From DAIOHQ01 sp036744635 (GTDB lineage: Bacteria; Planctomycetota; Phycisphaerae; Tepidisphaerales; Tepidisphaeraceae), in NCBI GenBank assembly GCA_036744635.1, contig DAIOHQ010000056.1:1-22484 (forward strand): a DNA stretch of 22,484 nucleotides. The letters run 5' to 3'. Shown one piece after another: positions 8,903-15,513 of the stretch. Below the pieces are notes generated by a model that was given only the letters and a program-made list of their open reading frames with translations, was not told the DNA's origin and did no database searches. How positions within the stretch are numbered: the first letter of the stretch is position 1; each line of letters opens with the position of its first letter. The position numbers were made by a program, and so were the translations under genes.

Positions 8903-9039
8903 GGGAGGTGAAAGTCTCCCTCGGCGTATGCCGATTCGCCCCTGCCGGTTGCGCCCCTCGACAAGCTCGGGACGAGACCGACGGCGCGGGACACAGGCCC
9001 CGCGTCGGGTTCCCCGCGCCCTTCCGTGGCCGAAAGGGC
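8903..9039. other. stem-loop cluster in the divergent intergenic region
   Basis: The 508 bp between the APC gene and the TPR gene hold no convincing gene. This part contains successive hairpins: GGGAG/CTCCC (8903-8920), TCGGC-GTAT-GCCGA (8921-8934), CGCGGG/CCCGCG (8985-9004, extended by CCGA/TCGG with a bulge), and GCCCTT/AAGGGC (9018-9039). A CTCG/CGAG element lies at 8957-8976. They may form the structured leader of the APC mRNA (minus strand) or be a cluster of dispersed palindromic repeats. I recognise no named riboswitch. Confidence 0.5.
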
Positions 9040-9116
9040 TTAGGCGGTCGTTGACGCGCTGCACACTATCGGGGGGAAAGTCAGTATCAAGCGCGGCCGG
9101 CATGCAGACGGCAAAT

Positions 9117-9184
9117 CTTGATGCTTTCTTGATACTTCAGGATTGAATCTTGATCTTTCCTTGATGTCCTGACGTTTTCCTGAT
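9117..9184 (+). promoter_or_regulatory. helically phased direct-repeat operator array (TTGAT boxes)
   Basis: Hexamers CTTGAT start at 9117, 9128, 9149 and 9160. Weaker relatives are CAGGAT (9138), CCTGAC (9168) and CCTGAT (9179). Most steps are 10 or 11 bp, so the boxes face one side of the helix. An inverted copy (GTATCAAG, 9084-9091) lies upstream. OmpR-family regulators such as KdpE and PhoB typically bind 10-11 bp direct repeats just upstream of a -35 element, as here. The identity of the regulator is inference. Confidence 0.6.
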
Positions 9185-9200
9185 GCAGCCGCATCAATGT

Positions 9201-9230
9201 TTGACACCAATTTGATGCGCCATCGCGTAA
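9201..9230 (+). promoter_or_regulatory. candidate sigma70-type promoter for the TPR/kdp locus
   Basis: A perfect TTGACA -35 hexamer sits at 9201-9206. The -10 position at 17-18 bp spacing is only CGCGTA or GCGTAA (9224-9230), which is poor and would suit activator dependence. The TTGAT array ends 16 bp upstream. The TPR gene starts at 9262. Confidence 0.45.
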
Positions 9231-9261
9231 CCCATGAGCAGCGAACAAAAGGAGTGCTGCC

Positions 9262-9576
9262 ATGGATTTGAGCGAGGTCAGAACCACGATCCGGCTGGGT
9301 TGCTATGACGAGGCGCTGGCGATGCTGCTGTCGATCGATCCTCCGCCCAAGCGCGATGCGGTGTACCTGAACCTGCTCGGCGTCACCTACGAAGGCCAAC
9401 GCAACTGGAAGGTCGCCCGCCGGTGTTATGGCAAGGCGATCGGGGCGGATCGCCGCTATGCCCCGGCCCAGCAGAATATGCGCCGATGGTACGAACTGTT
9501 TACCTTCGGGCGGAGCGCTGAGCACCGGGCGCTCGGTGATGAAAGGTCGGCCCTGGCGGCGGTGAATGGGCGATGA
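9262..9576 (+). CDS. small TPR protein at the head of the kdp locus
   Basis: A 104-aa soluble protein with no signal peptide. Residues about 4-75 form two TPR-like helical hairpins (YDEALAMLLSIDP and AVYLNLLGVTYEGQRNWKVARRCYGKAIGADRRY split into A/B helices), followed by a basic segment with AQQNMRRWYELFTFG. A strong AAGGAG lies 8 nt before the ATG. It is the first gene after the phased array and the TTGACA element, and lies about 45 bp before the kdpA remains, so it may have been the first gene of the original kdp operon. It is intact while the pump genes are broken. It may act as an adaptor; no specific function can be assigned. Confidence 0.8.
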   Translation: MDLSEVRTTIRLGCYDEALAMLLSIDPPPKRDAVYLNLLGVTYEGQRNWKVARRCYGKAIGADRRYAPAQQNMRRWYELFTFGRSAEHRALGDERSALAAVNGR

Positions 9577-9621
9577 CGTGGAGCATAAACTGAATCGGCG
9601 TCGCATTGCATAGCGGCATGA

Positions 9622-9879
9622 AAGGATTGGATCGCTCCCTATAAGACCGTCGCGCTGCTCGAGCCGGCCAGCTACGATAAGCCCAAGGTCGATGATGCCG
9701 GAAACGCCGTGAAGGACGCCGCGGGAAATCCGATCACCGAAAAGGTGACGGTGACGGAGCAGACGCTGCCCGTTGGCCCGGCCGCCTCGCAGATTGCCAT
9801 CAAGCAGCTCGGCACCAACGGCGGCGGGTTCTTCGGCGTGAACTCCGCGTGCTCTACAACATCGTCGGCGGAGTGCTGA
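9622..9879 (+). pseudogene. kdpA: kdpA internal fragment (K+-transporting ATPase subunit A)
   Basis: A frame without a proper start encodes a middle piece of KdpA, the potassium-channel-like subunit. PVGPAASQIAIKQLG and TNGGGFFGVNSA include the second selectivity-filter loop. The first roughly 180-200 residues of KdpA are absent; a stop (9619) directly precedes the fragment. After NSA (9849) the reading passes into kdpA C-terminal DNA in the wrong frame and stops at 9877. About 230 codons that normally follow FFGVNSA are missing. It cannot make a working subunit. Confidence 0.88.
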
Positions 9880-10094
9880 TGCTCACGTCGCGCTACTGGC
9901 TGATCGTCCCCACCCTGGCGATCGCCGGATCGCTGGCCAATAAGAAGCTCATCCCGCCGAGTTCCGGCACGATGCCCACGCACACGACGCTGTTCGTCGC
10001 GCTGCTGGTCGGCACGGTCATCATTGTCGGCGCACTGGCGTTCATCCCCGCGCTGGCGCTGGGACCGATCGTCGAGCACCTGATGATGCCCTGA
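9849..10094 (+). pseudogene. kdpA: kdpA C-terminal fragment
   Basis: An open frame of 81 codons from a GTG encodes the KdpA C-terminus. It includes the final membrane segments, IAGSLANKK, SSGTMPTH and FIPALALGPIVEHL, and a natural stop at 10092. Residues correspond to about the last 80 of the roughly 560-570 aa of intact KdpA. It is joined directly to the internal fragment, with a frame change at about 9850. Gene callers may report it as a small membrane protein, but it lacks a ribosome site and is best read as decay. Confidence 0.88.
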
Positions 10095-10103
10095 CCGAGA
10101 ATA

Positions 10104-10349
10104 TTACTCAACCACAGGAATGAGCAACACCGTGAGCTTTTCGTCCTTGTGCAACTCGTTCTCAACGTTAGAGAAGATGCTGACGGTCGCTTCTCGCCGC
10201 ACGTCCTTGCCATTCTTGTGGGACAGGACAGGCACGTACCACCATTCGCCATCGGCGCGCACGCCCGCCTCGACGATTTCGAATTCGATGTCGTGCCCGA
10301 CCGCGTCAAGCCGCTTCTTCACCGCGCTGATCACTTTTCGCTTGCTCAT
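10104..10349 (-). CDS. 81-aa protein of unknown function, partner of the HEPN gene
   Basis: The frame extends 15 codons upstream, but the ATG at 10349 is the likely start because it lies 10 nt after the HEPN gene stop and begins a compact fold. The N-terminus is basic (MSKRKVISAVKKRLD). Two strands follow (DIEFEIVEAGVRADGEW, WYVPVLSH), then a helix (SNVENELHKDE) and a final strand (LTVLLIPVVE). This suggests a small alpha/beta protein. I recognise no family and see no nucleotidyltransferase motif of the MNT antitoxins. It ends 9 bp from the kdpA stop, in the opposite orientation. Confidence 0.7.
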   Translation of the reverse strand: MSKRKVISAVKKRLDAVGHDIEFEIVEAGVRADGEWWYVPVLSHKNGKDVRREATVSIFSNVENELHKDEKLTVLLIPVVE

Positions 10350-10359
10350 AATAAAAGGC

Positions 10360-10731
10360 TCACGGCAGCAGGACCAAGATCGTGGCGAGGTCACGCCAAC
10401 TCTCGCGTGCGGACGATCTGTTCATCGGGACTCTCGGACGGTAGTCCGCGTCTTCCCTCCTTTGACGAAGCTGCCCCAACGCGACGCGGATCGCGTCTTT
10501 CTTGGCGGCAGACAACCCTGGAATCTGATCCACGTGGCCTGGCAGCGCGGCATGAGCGGGATTCTGCCAGCCGTGCGCAAACACCACTCCGGCAGGAACG
10601 CGATGGGTTATCGCTGCGTAGGCAGCGTAGTAGGCGCGCGTGCAGCACGCGCGATAGAGGCGGTCGTCCCGCTCGTCCAGCAGGTGCTTAGCAACATGCC
10701 GCTGCAGGGTGGCTAGTTCCAACCAAGTCAT
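10360..10731 (-). CDS. HEPN-domain-like protein
   Basis: A 123-aa helical protein. The stretch RACCTRAYYAAYAAI with a later LRQRREDADYRP segment is the pattern of HEPN-type proteins, which are often toxins or RNase-related partners in two-gene systems. A clear R-x4-6-H RNase motif is not obvious (Arg and His around RVPAGVVFAH are nine apart), so activity is uncertain. I chose the ATG at 10731 because the 41 upstream codons overlap the kdpB remnant and lack family features. It is followed at 10 nt by the 81-aa gene, forming an apparent operon. The pair sits cleanly between the kdpA and kdpB remains on the opposite strand, which suggests insertion. Confidence 0.7.
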   Translation of the reverse strand: MTWLELATLQRHVAKHLLDERDDRLYRACCTRAYYAAYAAITHRVPAGVVFAHGWQNPAHAALPGHVDQIPGLSAAKKDAIRVALGQLRQRREDADYRPRVPMNRSSARESWRDLATILVLLP

Positions 10732-10756
10732 CGAACCAATGATATCGGGCAAACCC

Positions 10757-10860
10757 ATGATTAACAAACCCAGCAAACTGTTCGAACCGTCCATCATCAA
10801 ACGGGCGATGCGCGATGCGTTTTTCAAGCTCGACCCGCGCCTGCAGATCCGCAATCCGGT
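10757..10860 (+). pseudogene. kdpB: kdpB 5' fragment (K+-transporting ATPase subunit B)
   Basis: The ATG at 10757 begins a typical KdpB N-terminus (KLFEPSIIKRAMRDAFFKLDP, then IRNPV), about 35 codons. KdpB is the P-type ATPase subunit of roughly 680-700 aa. Here the phosphorylation-site domain, the nucleotide domain and all membrane segments are missing. Right after the conserved RNPV the sequence becomes kdpC, in a different frame. This removes any chance of a working pump from this locus. Confidence 0.9.
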
Positions 10861-10862
10861 GA

Positions 10863-11321
10863 CGGGCCGGAAAACCCATCGGCTCGGAACTGATCGGGCA
10901 GGGGTTTACCGACCCCAAATACTTCTGGGGCCGCCTCTCCGCGACCGGGCCGGTTCCCTACACCGCCTTCAACGGCGACACCGGCACCAGCGCCTCGGGC
11001 TCGAACTTCGGCCCGACCAATCCGGCATTGACCGACGCCGCCAAGGCCCGCATCGACGCACTCAAAGCGGCCGATCCGACGAATACCTTGCCCATCCCCG
11101 TCGATCTCGTCACCTCCTCCGCCAGCGGCGTCGATCCCCACATCACCTCCGCCGCCGCCGAATACCAAGTGAATCGCATCGCGCGTGTTCGGCACATGTC
11201 GACCGATGCGCTGAAACGGCTTATCGATCAGTTCACGGAAGGCCGAGCATTCAGCGTGCTCGGCGAATCCAGAGTAAACGTGCTCAAGTTGAATCTAGCG
11301 CTGGATAGCTATAATGGTTGA
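10863..11321 (+). pseudogene. kdpC: kdpC 3' fragment (K+-transporting ATPase subunit C)
   Basis: Frame 10863-11321 encodes most of the soluble domain of KdpC: KPIGSELIGQGF, YFWGRLSAT, SNFGPTNPAL, PIPVDLVTSSASG, DPHITSAAAEYQV and LGESRVNVLKLNLAL, ending at a natural stop. The N-terminal membrane anchor and its start codon are gone; a stop codon (10860) directly precedes the frame. The junction with kdpB lies at about 10860. An internal ATG at 11028 could give a short peptide, but no functional subunit is expected. Confidence 0.9.
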
Positions 11322-11333
11322 TCGAGGTTTGTT

Positions 11334-11672
11334 ATGCTCACAAAAGATCAGGCGGCACAAGCGCTCGCCGACGCACATTTTCGACTTGACCAGGAAGTTT
11401 CGCGCATCTTTCGCGTAATTGAAGCTGATGAATCGAGCAGCCTCAAGCCGATCAAACTGCTCGAAGTGAATCCCATGACAACCGAAGCGGGAATCATGCC
11501 GATCGCAATGACGGCTGATCCTTCCCGTCGCGTCAACTATGCCTCGGTGGTCATCGAAATTACTCCGGAAGAATTCGAGCGCCTCAAAAGTGGCGAACTC
11601 CAGCTTCCCCAGGGCTGGCGAGTCGCAGACGAACTCTTTGCAACAACCCGCGCCGCCGGAGCCGCGTCATGA
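11334..11672 (+). CDS. 112-aa protein of unknown function, coupled to a truncated HEPN-like gene
   Basis: A soluble protein with a helical N-terminus (residues 1-35, DQAAQALADAHFRLDQEVSRI), a middle extended part around PIKLLEVNP and GIMPIAMT, and a C-terminal strand-helix unit (SVVIEITPEEFERLKSGE). GAGG lies about 8 nt before the ATG. Its stop overlaps the next start in ATGA (11669-11672), a sign of translational coupling. It resembles the small first gene of HEPN-containing two-gene units, but I do not recognise a named family. It sits in the enlarged gap between kdpC and kdpD. Confidence 0.7.
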   Translation: MLTKDQAAQALADAHFRLDQEVSRIFRVIEADESSSLKPIKLLEVNPMTTEAGIMPIAMTADPSRRVNYASVVIEITPEEFERLKSGELQLPQGWRVADELFATTRAAGAAS

Positions 11673-11851
11673 ACTGGTCGCAAGCCTTCGCGCATCAGGC
11701 CAGTTCCGATCTGGATGTCCGAAACGTGTTGGCGGCCGAGAAGTCACTGCCGGCCTGTCACTCGTTGCATTACCTGCGGATGGCCTGTGAGAGACTCTGC
11801 AAAGCGGCCATGATTGCCGCTGGCAGTGACCCGATCGCAGTGCAAAGATAA
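11669..11851 (+). pseudogene. truncated HEPN-like protein
   Basis: A 60-codon frame. MNWSQAF, then LPACHSLHYLRMACERLCKA, is the N-terminal helix pair typical of HEPN proteins that are normally about 130-220 aa. The frame stops after GSDPIAVQR, eight bases before kdpD, where other members continue. It is probably the 5' remnant of a longer gene cut by a deletion that also brought kdpD close. It shares ATGA with the preceding gene. Confidence 0.6.
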
Positions 11852-11859
11852 CTTCGCCA

Positions 11860-14622
11860 ATGACGGAAGCTCGCCCCAATCCCGATCTGCTCCTGACCGA
11901 AGTCAAGAAGCAGGAGGCCAAAGCCCAGCGCGGCAAGCTGAAGGTCTTCTTTGGCATGGCCGCCGGCGTCGGCAAGACCTATGCCATGCTCGAAGAGGCC
12001 CGCGCCCGTGCCGCCGAAGGGCTCGACGTGCTGATTGGCTATGCCGAGCCGCACATCCGCACCGACACCGAAGCGCTTCTGCTGGGCATGGAAATTCTGC
12101 CCTACCAGATCGTCGAATACCGCAACGCCAAGCTGAAGGAACTCGACCTCGACGCGGCTCTCAATCGCCATCCCGCTTTGATTTGCGTCGACGAGCTGGC
12201 CCATTCCAACGCGCCGGGAATGCGCCACCCCAAACGCTGGCAGGACGTGCTGGAGCTGCTCGATGCGGGCATCAACGTCTACACCACGCTCAACGTGCAG
12301 CACCTCGAGAGCATCAACGACATCGTCGAGCGCGTCACCGGCGTGAAGGTGCGCGAGACCCTGCCCGATTTGGCGCTCGAGCAGGCCGACGAAGTCGAGC
12401 TGGTGGACATCGCCCCCGAGGAGCTGCTCGAACGCTTTCAGGAAGGCAAGGTCTATCGCCCCGAGCAGGCCGAGCGCGCTGCCCGGCATTTCTTCACCAA
12501 GGGAAATCTCATTGCCCTGCGCGAGCTCGCGCTGCGGCAAACCGCCCAGCGCGTCGATGCCCAGATGGACGACTTCCGCCGCGACAACGCCGTCCGCGCA
12601 ACCTGGCCGGCCACCGAACGCATTCTGGTCTGCGTCAGCCCCAGCCCCCTCTCCGCTCGGCTGGTCCGCGCCGCCAAGCGCCTGGCCGCCGGCCTCAAGG
12701 CCACCTGGATCGCCGCCTATGTCGAGACCCCCAAGCCGATCAACGCCGCCGATCGTCTGCGCGTCGAACAAAACCTGCACCTCGCCGAGCAGCTCGGCGC
12801 TGAGACCGTCACCCTCAGCGGCGAGCGCGTCAGCGAAGAGCTGATCGCCTACGCCGGCACCCGCAACGTCACCAAGATCGTCATCGGCAAGCCGGTGCGC
12901 TCGCGCTGGCGCGACATGCTGTTCGGCTCCGTCGTGGATGATCTGGTCCGCAAGAGCGGCGAGGTCGATATCTACGTCATCCGCGGCGGCGCTGAAGAAT
13001 CCGAAACTCCCGCCGCGCCGGTCGTCGCAGCCCCGGCCAAATACGACTGGCGCGGCTATGCCTGGGCCACCGCGTTGGCGGCCGTCGTCACCGCCATCGG
13101 CTGGCCGCTCTACCACGGCTTTCACGTCCCCGACGAAACGCGCACCCCATTTCTGGCCAACACCAACGTACTGGTCTTGTATCTGCTCGCCGTGCTCTGG
13201 ATCGCCAACCGCCACAGCCGCAGCGCCGCCATCCTCGCCTCCGTCCTCGGCGTGGCGCTCTTCGATTTCTGCTTCGTCCCGCCTTACCTGACGTTCACCG
13301 TGTCCGATCAACAGTACATCGTCACCTTCGCCGCGATGCTGGTCACCGCGCTGCTCATTAGTACCCTGACGCACCGCGTGCGCGCCCAGGCCGAGGCCGC
13401 CCGCGACCGCGAGCGCCGCACGGCCGCGATGTTCTCACTCAACCGCGACCTGGCGACGGCGCGCGGGACCGATGAAGTGGCATCCATGACCGTGAAGCAC
13501 ACCGCCGACGTGTTCGGCACCAGGGTTCTTCTGCTCCTGTCCGATGCCGACCGCCGCCTGCTGCCCCGCGCTGCCAGCAATGGCGAGCCTGTCATGGAAC
13601 CAAAGGAAATGGGCGTGGCTCAATGGTCTTTTGAGCACGACCAGCCCGCCGGAGCCGGCACGAACACCCTTCCCGCCGCCCAGGGAATGTATCTTCCTCT
13701 CAAGTCATCGCGCGGCGTTCTGGGGGTCATCGGGATCTTCGGAGAAAATGGCCACCCTTCCTTCGGCCCCGAACGCCGCCAGCTTGTCGAGGCGTTTGCC
13801 TCCCAGTCCGGACTCGCCCTGGAGCGCGCCGCTCTGGCCGAAGAGGCCCGCCTTGCCTGGGAGCGCGTCGAAGTGGAATTTCTCCGCAATACACTCCTTT
13901 CCGGCGTATCCCACGAGCTGCGCACGCCGCTGGCGGCCATCACCGGCCTGACCAGCACCCTGATCGATTCCGGCGAAAGCCTTCCCCCCGAATCCCGCGC
14001 CGAATTGCTCGACACCATATTCAGCGAGGCCGAGCGGATGGAACGGCTGGTTACCAACCTTCTCGACATGACCCGCCTCGAATCCGGCGGCCTGACGCTC
14101 AAGCGGGAATGGCAGCCCATTCAGGAAGTCGTCGGCTCAGCGTTGCACCACATGGATCGTCGATTGCGGCAGCACGCGGTCACCACCGACCTGCCCGCCG
14201 ATCTGCCCCTGGTGCAGATCGACGGCGTCGCCATCGAGCAGGTGCTGGTCAACCTGATCGACAACGCGGTGGAATACACTCCCCCCGATGCGCCAATCGA
14301 CATTCGCGCCGGCGTTGGCGAAGGTGGCCTCACCGTTGAGGTGGCAGATCGCGGGCCCGGCCTGCATCCGGGAACCGAAGGACGCATCTTCGACAAATTC
14401 TTCCGCGCCTCCCCTCCCGTCCCGTCCGCCCCCGGTATCCCAAACGACCAAGCCGCGCTGCCGGGCCGCCGCGGCGTCGGGCTGGGATTGGCAATCTGCC
14501 GTGGTATCATCCATGCCCATGGCGGAACCATCAGCGCCAGTAACAGGACCGATGGCGGCGCCCTCTTCCGTTTCACCTTGCCCCTGACCGAAGAACCTCC
14601 CCAAGTTGACAGCTCCGGCTGA
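11860..14622 (+). CDS. kdpD: KdpD osmosensitive K+ channel sensor histidine kinase
   Basis: A 920-aa inner-membrane sensor kinase/phosphatase that senses K+ limitation and phosphorylates KdpE. The N-terminal KdpD domain has Walker A G32-MAAGVGKT40 and Walker B LICVDELAHSN, with the YTTLNVQHLES signature. A UspA-like domain lies at about 250-370, four membrane segments (DUF4118 type) at about 390-505, and a GAF-like domain at about 525-665. The H-box SHELRTPL holds phospho-acceptor His685, the N-box NLIDNAVEYTPP lies near residues 797-808, and the G boxes are VADRGPGL and GVGLGLAICRG. All motifs are intact and the length is normal. No ribosome site is visible before the ATG, perhaps because the native upstream DNA was replaced. 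kdpE follows at 51 nt. Confidence 0.96.
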   Translation: MTEARPNPDLLLTEVKKQEAKAQRGKLKVFFGMAAGVGKTYAMLEEARARAAEGLDVLIGYAEPHIRTDTEALLLGMEILPYQIVEYRNAKLKELDLDAALNRHPALICVDELAHSNAPGMRHPKRWQDVLELLDAGINVYTTLNVQHLESINDIVERVTGVKVRETLPDLALEQADEVELVDIAPEELLERFQEGKVYRPEQAERAARHFFTKGNLIALRELALRQTAQRVDAQMDDFRRDNAVRATWPATERILVCVSPSPLSARLVRAAKRLAAGLKATWIAAYVETPKPINAADRLRVEQNLHLAEQLGAETVTLSGERVSEELIAYAGTRNVTKIVIGKPVRSRWRDMLFGSVVDDLVRKSGEVDIYVIRGGAEESETPAAPVVAAPAKYDWRGYAWATALAAVVTAIGWPLYHGFHVPDETRTPFLANTNVLVLYLLAVLWIANRHSRSAAILASVLGVALFDFCFVPPYLTFTVSDQQYIVTFAAMLVTALLISTLTHRVRAQAEAARDRERRTAAMFSLNRDLATARGTDEVASMTVKHTADVFGTRVLLLLSDADRRLLPRAASNGEPVMEPKEMGVAQWSFEHDQPAGAGTNTLPAAQGMYLPLKSSRGVLGVIGIFGENGHPSFGPERRQLVEAFASQSGLALERAALAEEARLAWERVEVEFLRNTLLSGVSHELRTPLAAITGLTSTLIDSGESLPPESRAELLDTIFSEAERMERLVTNLLDMTRLESGGLTLKREWQPIQEVVGSALHHMDRRLRQHAVTTDLPADLPLVQIDGVAIEQVLVNLIDNAVEYTPPDAPIDIRAGVGEGGLTVEVADRGPGLHPGTEGRIFDKFFRASPPVPSAPGIPNDQAALPGRRGVGLGLAICRGIIHAHGGTISASNRTDGGALFRFTLPLTEEPPQVDSSG

Positions 14623-14673
14623 TCGTCCCGCATGCGCCGCCAGTGCCCTGACCTGTCGCACCTGAGTTTCCCA

Positions 14674-15363
14674 ATGCCGACGACGATTCTGATAATCGAA
14701 GATGAGCAGCCCCTGCAGAAGTTCCTGCGGGTCACGCTCGGCACCCAGGACTACAAGATCGTCGAAGCCTCCACCGGCGAGGCCGGCCTGCGCCACGCCG
14801 CGGTCGATCAGCCCGACCTGATCATCCTCGACCTCGGCCTGCCCGACATGGACGGCATCGAAGTCACCCGCCGCCTGCGCGAATGGACGGCCATTCCCAT
14901 CATCGTCGTCTCCGCCCGCGGCAAGGAACAGGACAAGGTGATCGCCCTCGACGCCGGCGCCGACGACTATCTCACCAAGCCATTCGGGGTGGCCGAACTC
15001 CTCGCCCGTATCCGCGTGGTGCTGCGCCACCTATCCGTGGTGAAATCGGACACCGGCGATCCGGTATTCGAAAGCGGCGCCCTACGGGTTGACCTCGCCC
15101 GCCGCGAGGTCACCGTCGACGGGAAACTGATCCATCTCACCCCCAACGAATTCAAGCTTCTCTCCGTGCTGGTCAAGAACACCGGCAAGGTTCTCACCCA
15201 CCGCCACCTGCTCAAGGAAGTCTGGGGCCCCGGATCCGGCGAGGAAGCTCATTACCTGCGCGTCTACATGAACCAGCTTCGCCAGAAGCTGGAGGCCGAC
15301 GCCACCAGACCAAAACACCTCCTCACCGAACCGGGCGTAGGCTATCGGCTTCATGCCCAGTGA
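14674..15363 (+). CDS. kdpE: KdpE OmpR-family response regulator
   Basis: A 229-aa transcription factor. The receiver domain (1-115) has Glu9/Asp10, phospho-acceptor Asp53 (LIILDLGLPDMDG), Ser80 and Lys102 (LTKPF). The winged-helix DNA-binding domain (about 130-229) includes LTPNEFKLLSVL, HLLKEVWG and the C-terminal hairpin TEPGVGYRL. The start is the ATG at 14674, since MPTTILIIEDE is the family N-terminus; the open frame runs 14 codons further up. It pairs with KdpD and normally activates kdpABC, which is destroyed here. Proteins of this family bind 10-11 bp direct repeats, which matches the array at 9117-9184. Confidence 0.95.
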   Translation: MPTTILIIEDEQPLQKFLRVTLGTQDYKIVEASTGEAGLRHAAVDQPDLIILDLGLPDMDGIEVTRRLREWTAIPIIVVSARGKEQDKVIALDAGADDYLTKPFGVAELLARIRVVLRHLSVVKSDTGDPVFESGALRVDLARREVTVDGKLIHLTPNEFKLLSVLVKNTGKVLTHRHLLKEVWGPGSGEEAHYLRVYMNQLRQKLEADATRPKHLLTEPGVGYRLHAQ

Positions 15364-15382
15364 ACGGCGCAAATCTTTTGTT

Positions 15383-15407
15383 AGCAGTATTTTATATAAA
15401 ATCTGCT
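15383..15407. promoter_or_regulatory. AT-rich palindrome after kdpE
   Basis: AGCAG and CTGCT flank a perfect 14-bp palindrome (ATTTTATATAAAAT), with one unpaired base. It is strikingly AT-rich in this GC-rich region, 20 bp after the kdpE stop and upstream of the next promoter. It could be an operator or a weak terminator; no T-run follows. Confidence 0.45.
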
Positions 15408-15427
15408 TTCGCGCCGCGAACCTTCTT

Positions 15428-15457
15428 TTGGCTTGCGTCCGATTTATCGGTTACAAT
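15428..15457 (+). promoter_or_regulatory. candidate sigma70-type promoter of the glycan cluster
   Basis: TTGGCT (15428-15433) and TACAAT (15452-15457) are separated by 18 bp. The downstream leader is 56 nt to the ATG at 15514. The position fits transcription of the oxidoreductase-glycosyltransferase run. Confidence 0.5.
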
Positions 15458-15513
15458 GAGAACACGTTAGGTTGTCGGCGGGAAGTGTTGTTAGGGGGCT
15501 GTGAGGGTCGTTA

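Noticed and set aside
8875..9040. Group II intron fragment or named riboswitch
   Set aside because: GGGAGGTGAAAGTCTCCC looked suggestive, but I find no catalytic domain V-like hairpin, reverse transcriptase or known riboswitch core.
8572..9103. Minus-strand frames in the APC/TPR intergenic region
   Set aside because: They cross the APC start and the stem-loop cluster, with no domain and no ribosome site.
9084..9184. TTGAT repeats as a CRISPR array
   Set aside because: Repeat units are 6 bp at 10-11 bp steps, with no 20+ bp repeats, spacers or cas genes.
8754..9261. tRNA or other structural RNA gene
   Set aside because: No TTCGA-type T-loop with a matching acceptor stem was found here or in the other gaps.
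9622..11321. kdpABC disruption as simple sequencing frameshifts
   Set aside because: Hundreds of codons are missing at two joints plus the kdpA 5' end; single-base errors cannot explain this, though an assembly error remains possible.
11770..13374. 534-codon minus-strand frame opposite kdpD
   Set aside because: Antisense shadow of the N-terminal KdpD domain; the product is repetitive and without a recognisable family.
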